NCBI GenBank assembly: GCA_002431395.1
Contig: DJEU01000010.1
Span: 1-15,381, forward strand
Length of the DNA stretch: 15,381 nt
Direction of reading: 5' to 3'
DNA from: Lachnoclostridium sp. UBA5890
GTDB lineage: Bacteria; Bacillota; Clostridia; Lachnospirales; Lachnospiraceae
Shown here: piece after piece, positions 1 to 7,168 of the stretch
Layout: each line of letters starts with the position of its first letter
Numbering within the stretch: the first letter of the stretch is position 1
Notes under the pieces: generated by a model
Databases searched by the model: none
The model's input: the letters and a program-made list of their open reading frames with translations, nothing else
What the model was told of the DNA's origin: nothing
Translations under genes and position numbers: made by a program

Positions 1-4
1 AACG

Positions 5-313
5 GTGAAGTGGTATACACTTCGAAAGGGAGGAATAGGCCTTCCACGATTGCGTTTAGTAAACAACATGATTTTTCCGGTTTGCTTTGTGGATAAAGAA
101 GGAAAACCGGTAAGCCAGACGATGCTTGTTCGAATCCGGAAAAAGTTTGGATTTCTTTGGACAGGAGCCAAAGTGCACCTTGCGGTCACGGATAAATTTT
201 GGACGAAGGACAAAAATGGAAAAGATCCATGGGAACGGGCAGAGAAAATGGTGATATTTAACAATCGCGAGATTGTAGGCGAAGCAAAAATAAACAAACC
301 TTTTCATTCCTGA
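5..313 (+). CDS. Unrecognised small protein, possibly the 3' end of a longer gene
   Basis: An open frame runs from the left edge of the window to a TGA at 311-313. It may be the C-terminal part of a gene beginning outside. Possible internal starts are GTG at 5, TTG at 50 and ATG at 68; the only purine-rich site, GGGAGG at 28-33, is too far from TTG 50 (16 bases) to settle the start. The product would be about 100 residues or fewer, basic and soluble-looking, rich in Lys, Trp and Phe, with no signal peptide, membrane segment or motif that I recognise. Codon use resembles the genes downstream, which argues for real coding. The next promoter begins right after its stop, so it belongs to a separate upstream transcription unit. 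Function unknown. Confidence 0.4.
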   Translation: MKWYTLRKGGIGLPRLRLVNNMIFPVCFVDKEGKPVSQTMLVRIRKKFGFLWTGAKVHLAVTDKFWTKDKNGKDPWERAEKMVIFNNREIVGEAKINKPFHS

Positions 314-314
314 C

Positions 315-343
315 TTGTAAGTTTCACATTTGTCTGTTATACT
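315..343 (+). promoter_or_regulatory. Sigma-A-type promoter with extended -10
   Basis: TTGTAA at 315-320 is followed by a 17-base spacer and TATACT at 338-343. A TG at 335-336 one base before the hexamer gives an extended -10. It sits just behind the stop of the upstream frame and about 60 bases ahead of the GH18 gene, so it most likely drives that gene. Confidence 0.75.
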
Positions 344-401
344 GAAAAAATAGAAAGACAAGTTGAAGTACAATCTTTACAGAAAGGGAAAGGATAAGGT
401 T

Positions 402-2120
402 ATGAAGAACAAAGCGAAGATTATTATGGGAATAGTTATTGCCCTTGTGTTTGTGGCTGCCGTAGGTACCATTTTGTTTAAGAAATTTGCGCCGAGTTAT
501 ACGCAGCGGACGATGGAAGAACAATATAAGGATTTGGCGAAGGACGAGGCATTGATCTGCTTGGATGGATTTCCACTGGAAGAAAAAGGAAAAATTATCG
601 GAGAGACGATGTATCTGCCATTGGACGCCGTGATCGATAAAATGAACGAGAGATTTTACTGGGATGAAAAAGAGCAGGTGCTCAGTTTTGTCAGCCCGGT
701 AAGAGGGCTGGTGACCGTGGCTCCGAATACGACGACCTATACGGTTGGAAAAGAAAATAAAGAAATGACCGATCAGATTCTTTATGTGGATGGCGATACG
801 ATGTACATTTCTGTGCCATTTTATGATGAGATGACGCAGGAAAAAAGTACATTGAAATGGGCGTCAAAAGGCGAAGCACCGAACCGTGTCATTTTGAATG
901 CGGATTTTGAGTCGACGCATATGGAAGCGAAGTTGAGCGAAAAGACAAGACTTCGTGTGGGACCGAACAAAAAATACGATTATCTGCTGGATCTCAAAAA
1001 AGACCAGAAAGTGATCGTCGATACGCAGAGTCAGGCAGAAAATGACTATCAGAAAGTGCTCACAACCGATGGAATTGAAGGCTACGTGCCGGCGGAATTT
1101 TTGAGCGGACAGACCGAGACAGCATGGAAACGCCAGAGTGAGGAAGAGACATTTACGCAAAAAGGCATTGGAACGACGGTGTGTCTGGGATGGCATCAGA
1201 TGACACAGACCGTAGGAGCTGCGGAACTTGAGAGTAAAGTGGCGGTGGCTGGAAGTTTGAATGTGGTATCACCGACTTGGTTTGCGCTAGATGATAACAA
1301 AGGAAATTTCAGTTCGCTGGCGAGTGAAGAATATGTGACAGCGGCGCACGCGAAAGGTTTGAAAGTATGGGGATTGATCAATGACTTCGATAAAAATATT
1401 TCCTTGAAAAAAATATTGGGGAGAACAAGTTCGAGAAGCCGTTTGATCAATAATCTTGTAGCGACCGCGATGCGTTACAAATTAGATGGTATCAATATCG
1501 ATTTTGAAAAAATAAAGAGCGATGTGGCGCCGGCATATCTTGAATTTTTGCGAGAATTGACGCTGGTGTGCCATGCGAATGACATTACGGTGACGGTGGA
1601 CGATTATCTGCCGACGGATGCGACGGCCTATTACGATTGGAAAGAACAGGGAAAAGTGGCAGACTACGTAATCTTTATGGCATATGACGAGCATTACGCA
1701 GGAAGTAAGGAAAGCGGTTCGGTTTCTTCGCTGCCGTTTGTGGAAAATGGCGTGGACAAGGGATTGCAGTATATTCCGGCGGAAAGAACTGTCGTGGCAC
1801 TCCCATTTTATACCAGATTATGGAAAGAAGTGAAAAGCGGAGATGGGGTTACGGTAACCTCCAGCGCATATGGCATGAGTTCGGCGGAGAGCGTACTCCA
1901 GTCCAATAGTGCGACGCCAAAATGGGACGAGGAGACAAGCCAGTATTACGCCGAATTTAAGGCAGACGGTGCCAAATATAAGATCTGGCTGGAAGAAGAA
2001 ACCTCGCTCAGTAAAAAAATGGAAACCGTTATGGCGAAAAATGTAGCAGGCATCGCCTTCTGGAAACTTGGATTTGAACGAATGGCTACCTGGACAACGA
2101 TAGAAAAATATGTGAAATAA
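402..2120 (+). CDS. Membrane-anchored GH18-family glycosidase with SH3-like domain
   Basis: Predicted 572-residue cell-surface protein. An N-terminal membrane segment (about residues 7-27) follows a short basic head, giving an N-in, outside-facing protein. Residues about 47-150 resemble the copper-amine-oxidase-N-like stalk domain common in clostridial wall proteins. Residues about 173-236 look like a bacterial SH3 domain (RLRVGPNKKYDYL... GIEGYVPAEFL). Residues about 255-570 form a GH18 domain with the signature DGINIDFE, placing the catalytic acid at Glu369, then MAYDE at 426-430 and a late GIAFWKLG at 550-557. This is the YaaH/SleL/YdhD-type GH18 arrangement linked to peptidoglycan (N-acetylglucosaminyl bonds, spore cortex or wall) rather than classical chitinase. 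ATG 402 is preferred over TTG 363 because GGGAAAGGATAAGG precedes it. It is monocistronic, between a promoter and a terminator. The family call is firm; the substrate is inferred. Confidence 0.85.
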   Translation: MKNKAKIIMGIVIALVFVAAVGTILFKKFAPSYTQRTMEEQYKDLAKDEALICLDGFPLEEKGKIIGETMYLPLDAVIDKMNERFYWDEKEQVLSFVSPVRGLVTVAPNTTTYTVGKENKEMTDQILYVDGDTMYISVPFYDEMTQEKSTLKWASKGEAPNRVILNADFESTHMEAKLSEKTRLRVGPNKKYDYLLDLKKDQKVIVDTQSQAENDYQKVLTTDGIEGYVPAEFLSGQTETAWKRQSEEETFTQKGIGTTVCLGWHQMTQTVGAAELESKVAVAGSLNVVSPTWFALDDNKGNFSSLASEEYVTAAHAKGLKVWGLINDFDKNISLKKILGRTSSRSRLINNLVATAMRYKLDGINIDFEKIKSDVAPAYLEFLRELTLVCHANDITVTVDDYLPTDATAYYDWKEQGKVADYVIFMAYDEHYAGSKESGSVSSLPFVENGVDKGLQYIPAERTVVALPFYTRLWKEVKSGDGVTVTSSAYGMSSAESVLQSNSATPKWDEETSQYYAEFKADGAKYKIWLEEETSLSKKMETVMAKNVAGIAFWKLGFERMATWTTIEKYVK

Positions 2121-2138
2121 TGAATGTGGACAAACGAT

Positions 2139-2180
2139 ACTCCGTACATTAGTAATAAGAATGTGCGGAGTGTTTTATTT
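2139..2180 (+). terminator. Intrinsic terminator after the GH18 gene, overlapping the cwlD leader
   Basis: ACTCCGTAC (2139-2147) pairs with GTGCGGAGT (2163-2171) with one wobble, and ATT (2148-2150) with AAT (2160-2162), giving about 12 base pairs round a 9-base loop. TGTTTTATTTTA follows. It lies 18 bases after the GH18 stop. The 3' arm contains the GGAG that would serve as ribosome binding site for cwlD. Confidence 0.8.
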
Positions 2181-2181
2181 T

Positions 2182-2883
2182 ATGAAAGAAAAAGAGACAG
2201 GAACTTGGAAAATATGGGTAGTTACGATATTTTTGTTTGCCATTGTGGTGGTGGCGACGATCCGGGTGAGTACGCTTCCGGTGTTGAATTTTACGGCGAA
2301 GGGGAGCAAGGTGCATATTGTGATCGATCCGGGGCATGGCGGTTTTGACCCGGGCAAAGTAGGGACCATGGGGACACTGGAAAAAGATGTAAATTTGAAC
2401 ATCTCGCTTAAATTGAGAGAAATTCTCACAAAAAGCGGCTACACGGTGGCAATGACGAGGGAAAAAGACGAGGCATTGTGTGGGGAGACGGCGGGAAAAA
2501 AGAAAGTGGCAGATCTCAATGCCAGACTTGCGGTCATAGACAAGGAAAAGCCCGAACTTACGGTGAGTATCCACCAAAACAGTTATTCTGCGGGGACAAA
2601 GGGCGCACAGGTATTTTACTACTCGGGTTCTGAGGAGGGGAAACGGCTGGCGAACGTGCTCCAGGAGACGATCAAAGAGGAGATTGGGGACGGAAACCAC
2701 CGCGTAGAAAAGGCCAATGACAGTTATTATATGCTGAAAAAATCCAGCGGACCATTTGTTATCATTGAGTGCGGATTTTTGTCCAATCCGGAAGAAGAAA
2801 AACTCTTAATTTCCGAGGATTATCAGCAAAAAATGGCAAAAGCAGTCGCAGAGGGGATTGAAAAATTCTTGTATAACGAGTGA
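2182..2883 (+). CDS. cwlD: N-acetylmuramoyl-L-alanine amidase, CwlD-like
   Basis: Predicted 233-residue zinc amidase of the Amidase_3 family. It cleaves the amide bond between N-acetylmuramic acid and L-alanine; CwlD members remove stem peptides in the spore cortex so that muramic-delta-lactam can form. An N-terminal membrane segment (about residues 10-28) places the enzyme outside the membrane. Zinc ligands and catalytic residues are recognisable: His52 in DPGHGGFDPG, Glu67 in LEKDVNL, His131 in SIHQN, and Glu196 in IIECGFLSN. Length and single-domain layout fit CwlD rather than larger autolysins. ATG 2182 is chosen: GGAG at 2167-2170 lies 11 bases ahead, while ATG 2161 has no binding site and lies inside the terminator hairpin. 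No clean promoter is visible between the GH18 gene and this one, so expression may rely on read-through or on a sporulation promoter I did not recognise. Confidence 0.88.
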   Translation: MKEKETGTWKIWVVTIFLFAIVVVATIRVSTLPVLNFTAKGSKVHIVIDPGHGGFDPGKVGTMGTLEKDVNLNISLKLREILTKSGYTVAMTREKDEALCGETAGKKKVADLNARLAVIDKEKPELTVSIHQNSYSAGTKGAQVFYYSGSEEGKRLANVLQETIKEEIGDGNHRVEKANDSYYMLKKSSGPFVIIECGFLSNPEEEKLLISEDYQQKMAKAVAEGIEKFLYNE

Positions 2884-2897
2884 AATTGTGGTACAAT
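2869..2897 (+). promoter_or_regulatory. Sigma-A-type promoter ahead of the ywlC-rpiB-proC-atp genes
   Basis: TTGTAT at 2869-2874, a 17-base spacer, and TACAAT at 2892-2897. It overlaps the last codons of cwlD and lies about 40 bases before the ywlC start. I see no other convincing promoter before the ATP synthase genes, so this may be the main start of the long operon. Confidence 0.7.
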
Positions 2898-2937
2898 AAA
2901 ATCAAATATTTTTCGGACTGAAAGCGGTGAAAACGCT

Positions 2938-4452
2938 ATGAATACAAAGATTATTACATGGAATGAAGAACGGGGATTTGAGGCGGACGAACTTGCGGAA
3001 GCGGCTCAGATCATCCGGGATGGCGGTTTGGTGGCATTTCCGACAGAGACGGTATATGGTCTTGGGGGAAATGGACTGGATCCACAGGCATCCCAAAAAA
3101 TATATGCGGCAAAGGGGCGTCCTTCGGACAATCCATTGATTCTGCATATTGCAAAAATCGAGCAATTACACGAGGTGGTAAGCGAGATCCCGGAAGCGGC
3201 GGCGACGTTAGCCGAGGCATTTTGGCCGGGTCCCCTTACGATGATATTTAAAAAGGCGGACTGTGTGCCGTATGAGACGACAGGTGGACTGGACACGGTT
3301 GCGGTTCGTATGCCGCAGCATATGGGAGCCTTACAGTTTTTGGAAGAAGCCGGAGTGCCGGTTGCAGCGCCAAGTGCCAATACATCAGGCCGGCCAAGTC
3401 CGACATTGGCAAAACATGTAAAAGAAGATTTAGATGGGAAAATAGATATGATCATCGACGGCGGAGAAGTGGGGATCGGATTTGAATCCACCATTGTCGA
3501 TGTGACCGAGGAGATACCGGTGATTCTGCGTCCGGGATTTATTACACAGAAAATGCTGCAGGAGATCGTCGGAGAAGTGCAGATGGATCCGGCATTGATG
3601 CAGGTAAGCGGTGACCAGAAGCCGAAAGCACCGGGGATGAAGTACCGGCATTATGCGCCGAAAGCGGACATGACATTGTACCAGGGAGATACGGAAGATG
3701 TGATCGCTCATATTAACCGCGAGATTGCGGCATATGTGGAAAATGGCACGTATCGGCCGGAGGAGATCGGTATCCTTGCGACGACCGAATCGGCGGACTG
3801 TTATCCGATAGGACAAGTTGTCGTGGCGGGATCCAGAGAAGAAGATACCGAGGGAAAATATTTGTACGATGCCCTTCGTAGATTTGACGAACTGCACGTA
3901 AAACGGATCTTGTCGGAGACATTTTTTGATTCGGCAAAAGAAGAGGCGGTTATGAACCGGCTGAAAAAAGCGGCCGGGCAGAATCTGGTGCAGGTAGAGC
4001 CTTATGAGGCCTGCAACCGCGTGATCTTTGTCAGCAAGGACAATATTACGCTGGGACCGATGAATGAGTGGATTCTGAAAAGTATTCTTATGGATAAAGA
4101 GAAAGAGGTTCTTTCGAGAGGGCTCGTCGTATTGTTCGAAGAGCCGAGAAACATGAAAGTAACCGATATCCTGATCAATCACGGAGTTCCGTGTGAAGAA
4201 CAGGTTTCCGTCGCATTTTCGCCGGAAGAGGTGACGCGCGACACCGTGATCATTACGATGAACTTTGCGGAGAAGGTAAAAGTTCTGGAAGATTATGGAT
4301 TGGAGAGAAACGTCTATACATTGCGGGAACTTGCCGGGGAAGAAGGCGATACCGAACCGCCGCTTGGAGGCGATGAGGAAGCGTATGAGGCAAGCTATAC
4401 GGAGTGCAAAGATCTGCTCTATAAAATAAAAAAGAAATTACAGTGGAGGTAA
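2938..4452 (+). CDS. ywlC: Threonylcarbamoyl-AMP synthase (Sua5/YwlC) fused to degenerate LMW-phosphatase domain
   Basis: Predicted 504-residue cytoplasmic protein. Residues about 13-215 are the YrdC/TsaC domain, which makes threonylcarbamoyl-AMP from threonine, bicarbonate and ATP for tRNA t6A37 modification. Visible motifs are FPTETVYGLG, KIYAAKGRPSDNPL, WPGPLT, VAVRMP, PVAAPSANTSGRPSPT and GFESTIVD. Residues about 230-355 are the Sua5 C-terminal domain after the linker KAPGMKYRHYAPK. Sua5 proteins usually end there at roughly 340-350 residues; here about 145 more follow that match a low-molecular-weight phosphatase of the YwlE/Wzb type, without its active-site residues. ATG 2938 has GGTGA seven bases ahead. 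It is followed three bases after its stop by rpiB, the same order as ywlC-ywlE-ywlF(rpiB) in Bacillus subtilis, which explains the fusion as a merger of neighbours. The synthase half looks intact. Confidence 0.9.
   Translation: MNTKIITWNEERGFEADELAEAAQIIRDGGLVAFPTETVYGLGGNGLDPQASQKIYAAKGRPSDNPLILHIAKIEQLHEVVSEIPEAAATLAEAFWPGPLTMIFKKADCVPYETTGGLDTVAVRMPQHMGALQFLEEAGVPVAAPSANTSGRPSPTLAKHVKEDLDGKIDMIIDGGEVGIGFESTIVDVTEEIPVILRPGFITQKMLQEIVGEVQMDPALMQVSGDQKPKAPGMKYRHYAPKADMTLYQGDTEDVIAHINREIAAYVENGTYRPEEIGILATTESADCYPIGQVVVAGSREEDTEGKYLYDALRRFDELHVKRILSETFFDSAKEEAVMNRLKKAAGQNLVQVEPYEACNRVIFVSKDNITLGPMNEWILKSILMDKEKEVLSRGLVVLFEEPRNMKVTDILINHGVPCEEQVSVAFSPEEVTRDTVIITMNFAEKVKVLEDYGLERNVYTLRELAGEEGDTEPPLGGDEEAYEASYTECKDLLYKIKKKLQWR
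4018..4452 (+). other. Catalytically dead LMW tyrosine/arginine-phosphatase-like domain inside ywlC
   Basis: This marks residues about 361-504 of the fusion protein. VIFVSKDNITLGPMNEWIL (362-380) aligns with the family phosphate loop, usually VLFVCTGNICRSPMAE. The nucleophilic Cys is Ser366, the second Cys is Thr371 and the phosphate-binding Arg is Leu372, while Asn369, Pro374, Met375 and Glu377 remain. Near the end, YTLRELAGEEGDTEPPLGG (460-478) aligns with the YwlE-type YTLKEY...DPFGG ending; the general-acid Asp position is Pro474. Secondary-structure-like conservation with loss of all catalytic residues suggests a pseudo-phosphatase kept for binding or stability. The reading frame is open throughout, so it is not simply decaying DNA. 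Confidence 0.75.
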
Positions 4453-4455
4453 GCT

Positions 4456-4884
4456 ATGATTGCATTGGGAAGTGACCAGGCAGGTTATGAATTGAAACAG
4501 GAAATTATCAAGTATTTGGAAGAAAATGGATATGAATACAAAGATTACGGAAGTTACAGTACAGATCCGGTCGATTATCCGGTGTATGGGAAAAAAGTGG
4601 CACACGCGATTGCCGATGGCGAGTGCGACAAAGGAATCCTGATCTGCGGAACCGGAATCGGTATCTCGATCGCGGCAAATAAAGTCAAAGGCATCCGCGC
4701 AGCGGTCTGCGGAGACTGTTTTAGTGCCGAGGCGACGAGACTTCACAACGATGCCAATATCGTGGCACTGGGTGCACGGGTAACAGGCCCGGGACTTGCC
4801 GTACGTATCGTAGACACATTCTTACATACTGAATTTTCCGGCGTGGACAGACATATCCGCCGTGTGGAAATGATAGAAGAATAA
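4456..4884 (+). CDS. rpiB: Ribose 5-phosphate isomerase B
   Basis: Predicted 142-residue cytoplasmic enzyme of the RpiB/LacA/LacB family, interconverting ribulose 5-phosphate and ribose 5-phosphate in the pentose phosphate pathway. The family hallmarks are present: GSDQAGYELK at 5-14, ICGTGIGISIAANK at 63-76 with catalytic base Cys64, and RLHNDANIVALG at 95-106 with His97. Length matches single-domain RpiB. The usual His in the GxDHAG motif is Gln8 here. GGAGG lies six bases before ATG 4456 and only three bases separate it from ywlC, so the two are surely co-transcribed. LacA/LacB-type sugar isomerases are related, but the ywlC/atp context favours RpiB. Confidence 0.92.
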   Translation: MIALGSDQAGYELKQEIIKYLEENGYEYKDYGSYSTDPVDYPVYGKKVAHAIADGECDKGILICGTGIGISIAANKVKGIRAAVCGDCFSAEATRLHNDANIVALGARVTGPGLAVRIVDTFLHTEFSGVDRHIRRVEMIEE

Positions 4885-4915
4885 ACGAAGCACAGCTTCA
4901 GAATGGATGGTAAAA

Positions 4916-5710
4916 ATGTTAGGATTTGTTGGTTGTGGAAATATGGCGCAGGCAATGCTTAAAGGAATTTTGAGTAAAGGCCTGTATGCAAAAGAAGACA
5001 TTCTCGTATCGAGGAGAAATGAAGAGGCACTTCAGAACATTCAAAGTGAATTTGGCGTAAATGTTACGACAGACAATGCCGAAGTGGCGAAAAAAGCAGA
5101 CGTTTTGATCCTTGCGGTAAAACCATTTCAATTTGAGACCGTCATTTCGGAGATTCGAAATGAGGTGTCAGAGAATACGCTCGTGATCTCGATCGCAGCC
5201 GGTCAGACAATTGCGAATATAGAAAAATTATTTGGAAAGACTATCAAATTAGTAAGAAGTATGCCAAATACGCCGGCATTGGTGCTCGAAGGGGCAGCAG
5301 GTGTCTGTTATAACGACCATGTGTCAGAAGATGACAAAAAAACGACGATGGAAATATTTTCCAGTTTTGGCATTGCCAATGAAGTGAGTGAATCCATGAT
5401 TGACACGGTGATCGGCGTAAGCGGAAGTTCACCGGCTTATGTATTTATGTTCATCGAGGCGATGGCGGATGCCGCTGTGGCAGACGGTATGCCAAGAGCG
5501 CAGGCGTATGAGATGGCAGCGCAGTCGGTGCTGGGAAGTGCCAAGATGGTTCTTGAGACCGGAAAACACCCGGGCGAATTAAAAGACATGGTATGTTCTC
5601 CGGCGGGAACGACGATCGAAGCCGTCCGCGTGCTGGAAGAAAAAGGATTCCGGAGTGCCGTGATCGAAGCGATGAAAGCCTGCGTAAAGAAAGCAAAAGA
5701 AATGAGTTAA
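4916..5710 (+). CDS. proC: Pyrroline-5-carboxylate reductase
   Basis: Predicted 264-residue NAD(P)H-dependent enzyme that reduces 1-pyrroline-5-carboxylate to proline in the cytoplasm. The N-terminal Rossmann fold shows GFVGCGNMAQAM at the start, ILAVKP further on, then RSMPNTPALVLEGA. The C-terminal dimerisation domain shows GVSGSSPAYVFMFIEAMADAA, GMPRAQAYEMAAQ, and the ProC signature running from HPGELKDMVCSPAGTTIEA to the end. Length is normal for ProC. ATG 4916 is preferred because GGATGG lies about five bases ahead; an in-frame ATG at 4907 would add three residues but has no binding site. A short GAAGC/GCTTC hairpin (4887-4899) lies between rpiB and proC. It is followed seven bases after its stop by atpZ, so it heads or joins the ATP synthase operon. 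Confidence 0.93.
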   Translation: MLGFVGCGNMAQAMLKGILSKGLYAKEDILVSRRNEEALQNIQSEFGVNVTTDNAEVAKKADVLILAVKPFQFETVISEIRNEVSENTLVISIAAGQTIANIEKLFGKTIKLVRSMPNTPALVLEGAAGVCYNDHVSEDDKKTTMEIFSSFGIANEVSESMIDTVIGVSGSSPAYVFMFIEAMADAAVADGMPRAQAYEMAAQSVLGSAKMVLETGKHPGELKDMVCSPAGTTIEAVRVLEEKGFRSAVIEAMKACVKKAKEMS

Positions 5711-5717
5711 TGGTGCG

Positions 5718-6017
5718 ATGAAAAAAAGAGATAAGCAACGCGAACGAAGGGAAGTCATTCATGCCCTTTCCATGATACTGCAGATTGGTCTGGCGATGCT
5801 GACCTGTATGGGAATCAGCCTTGCCATCGGATATTATCTGGATCAGCTGCTTGGAACAAAGATATGGGTTATCATCATGCTGGTGATCGGAATATTGGCG
5901 TCGATGCGCAGCCTTCTTGTCCTGACGGGACAATACGGAAACAACGGCTCCAAAAAGGAAGAAACACCGGCAGAGCAGGAGGACATTCATGAAGGAAGCA
6001 AAAAAGACACTCCTTAG
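5718..6017 (+). CDS. atpZ: AtpZ-like ATP synthase accessory membrane protein
   Basis: Predicted 99-residue protein with a basic head, two membrane helices (about residues 16-41 and 49-70) and a charged cytoplasmic-looking tail. The motif GYYLDQLLGT at the end of the first helix is typical of the AtpZ/AtpI (ATPase_gene1) family encoded at the front of bacterial F-type ATP synthase operons. In alkaliphilic Bacillus, AtpZ with AtpI has been linked to Mg2+ supply; the exact role elsewhere is uncertain. The binding site is weak (GGTG close to the ATG). Its last 29 bases overlap atpI in another frame, pointing to translational coupling. Confidence 0.82.
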   Translation: MKKRDKQRERREVIHALSMILQIGLAMLTCMGISLAIGYYLDQLLGTKIWVIIMLVIGILASMRSLLVLTGQYGNNGSKKEETPAEQEDIHEGSKKDTP

Positions 6018-6390
6018 GGTGATCGGCATTATGTGGGGACTTGCGGCAGTGGTTCTGATCGTGGGTGCCGTTATATTTGCGATTCATCCCTTTCCCTATT
6101 TTCCCTATGTAAGCGGTGAAGTATTGGGAACGCTGGTTTCCAGCCTGCTTATGTGGCATCGCTTTAATACCTTGGATGTCGAGCTTGATATGGCAAAAAA
6201 GAACGCCATACGGCATCTTCGTATGCAGGCGTCGGTACGAAGTCTGATCAGCCTGCTGACATTATTATTGAGTTTTTATTTTCGACAGTATTTTTACCCG
6301 GTTACGGTGTTTGCGGGATTGTTTGCCACCAAGGCGGCGGCACTCCTGTATCCGGTCATTTTCCGGGAAAAACAGGATCTGGCGGAATAA
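5989..6390 (+). CDS. atpI: ATP synthase subunit I (AtpI)
   Basis: Predicted 133-residue integral membrane protein with about four hydrophobic helices (roughly residues 10-32, 40-56, 77-97 and 101-122). Position, size and topology fit the ATP-synt_I family, which assists assembly of the c ring and is not part of the finished enzyme. Sequence conservation is low in this family, so the call rests mainly on topology and on the place directly before atpB. ATG 5989 has a perfect AGGAGG (5977-5982) six bases ahead, embedded within the end of atpZ. A LRMQA stretch lies between the second and third helices. Confidence 0.8.
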   Translation: MKEAKKTLLRVIGIMWGLAAVVLIVGAVIFAIHPFPYFPYVSGEVLGTLVSSLLMWHRFNTLDVELDMAKKNAIRHLRMQASVRSLISLLTLLLSFYFRQYFYPVTVFAGLFATKAAALLYPVIFREKQDLAE

Positions 6391-6398
6391 ACTATACA

Positions 6399-6412
6399 CA
6401 GACATTTGTCTG
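6399..6412 (+). other. Small perfect hairpin between atpI and atpB
   Basis: CAGACATTTGTCTG reads as an exact palindrome (5-6 base pairs). It is followed by AAAAAA, not by T residues, so it is not a terminator on the plus strand. It might be an RNA processing or stability element separating accessory from structural genes; this is speculative. Confidence 0.3.
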
Positions 6413-6437
6413 AAAAAACGAGAAAGGAGACTTAGGC

Positions 6438-7148
6438 TTGGATAACAAAGTGGATTTTTACGTCCATGGGTATCAACAGGTACACATTGGTGGTTACACA
6501 TTTTGGATCACGACAAGCCATGTGTGTCTGGTAATCGTTATGGTTGCATTGATCATCTTTGCAATCGTGGCAAACCGTGTTATCAAAAAGGCGGATTACC
6601 GGAAAGCGCCGACAGGATTTTTAAATGTCATCGAGCTTCTGGTGGAAACCGTGGATAAACTGGTACTTGATAACATGGGCGGAAAACTTGCCCCGCGTTT
6701 TCGAAACTATGTGGGAGCATTGTTTATGTTGATTCTTACATGTAATCTTTCCGGATTGTTTGGACTGCGTCCGCCGACCGCGGATTATGGTATCACACTT
6801 CCGTTGGCATTGATTACGTTTGTAATGATTCAATACCAGGGATTCAAATGGCAGAAAATGGGTAAGATCAAAGGGCTGTTTGAACCAATATTTTTATTTT
6901 TGCCGGTGAATATCATCAGCGAATTTGCAACACCGGTTTCAATGTCACTTCGTTTGTTTGCCAATATACTTTCCGGTACAATGATGATGGCGTTGATTTA
7001 CGGATTATTGCCAAAACTTGCCACACTTGCGTGGCCGGCAGCACTGCATGCGTACATGGATGTATTTTCCGGAGCGTTGCAGGCGTATGTTTTCGCAATG
7101 CTGACAATGGTATTTATTGCCAATGCAGCAGGGGACGAAGCCAAGTAA
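6438..7148 (+). CDS. atpB: ATP synthase Fo subunit a, TTG start
   Basis: Predicted 236-residue polytopic membrane protein forming the ion half-channels against the c ring. Conserved a-subunit features are present: GLFGLRPPTADY at 106-117, FLPVNIISEFATPVSMSLRLFANILSG spanning 154-180 with the essential Arg172, and a last helix with GALQAYVFAML (212-222) containing the conserved Gln215. Length is typical for clostridial subunit a. The start is TTG 6438, with AAAGGAGA (6423-6430) seven bases ahead and no better in-frame ATG before the conserved region. A weak start codon suits the single copy of subunit a per complex. Confidence 0.95.
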   Translation: MDNKVDFYVHGYQQVHIGGYTFWITTSHVCLVIVMVALIIFAIVANRVIKKADYRKAPTGFLNVIELLVETVDKLVLDNMGGKLAPRFRNYVGALFMLILTCNLSGLFGLRPPTADYGITLPLALITFVMIQYQGFKWQKMGKIKGLFEPIFLFLPVNIISEFATPVSMSLRLFANILSGTMMMALIYGLLPKLATLAWPAALHAYMDVFSGALQAYVFAMLTMVFIANAAGDEAK

Positions 7149-7168
7149 AAGAGAACAAAATATATCTT

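Noticed and set aside
7..23. GAAGTG-N5-CACTTC inverted repeat near the left edge
   Set aside because: It may be an operator or chance; without the sequence to the left it cannot be tied to a promoter, and the reading frame seems to pass through it.
3430..4182. 250-residue open frame on the minus strand
   Set aside because: It is antisense to the conserved ywlC fusion gene and has mirror-frame composition without any known motif.
4018..4452. Possible separate ywlE gene or frameshift after Sua5
   Set aside because: The frame is continuous with Sua5, no stop or internal start with a binding site precedes residue 361, and the catalytic residues are replaced rather than shifted out of frame.
4887..4899. 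GAAGC-ACA-GCTTC hairpin between rpiB and proC
   Set aside because: The five-base stem with a three-base loop and no T tract is too weak for a terminator and could be chance.
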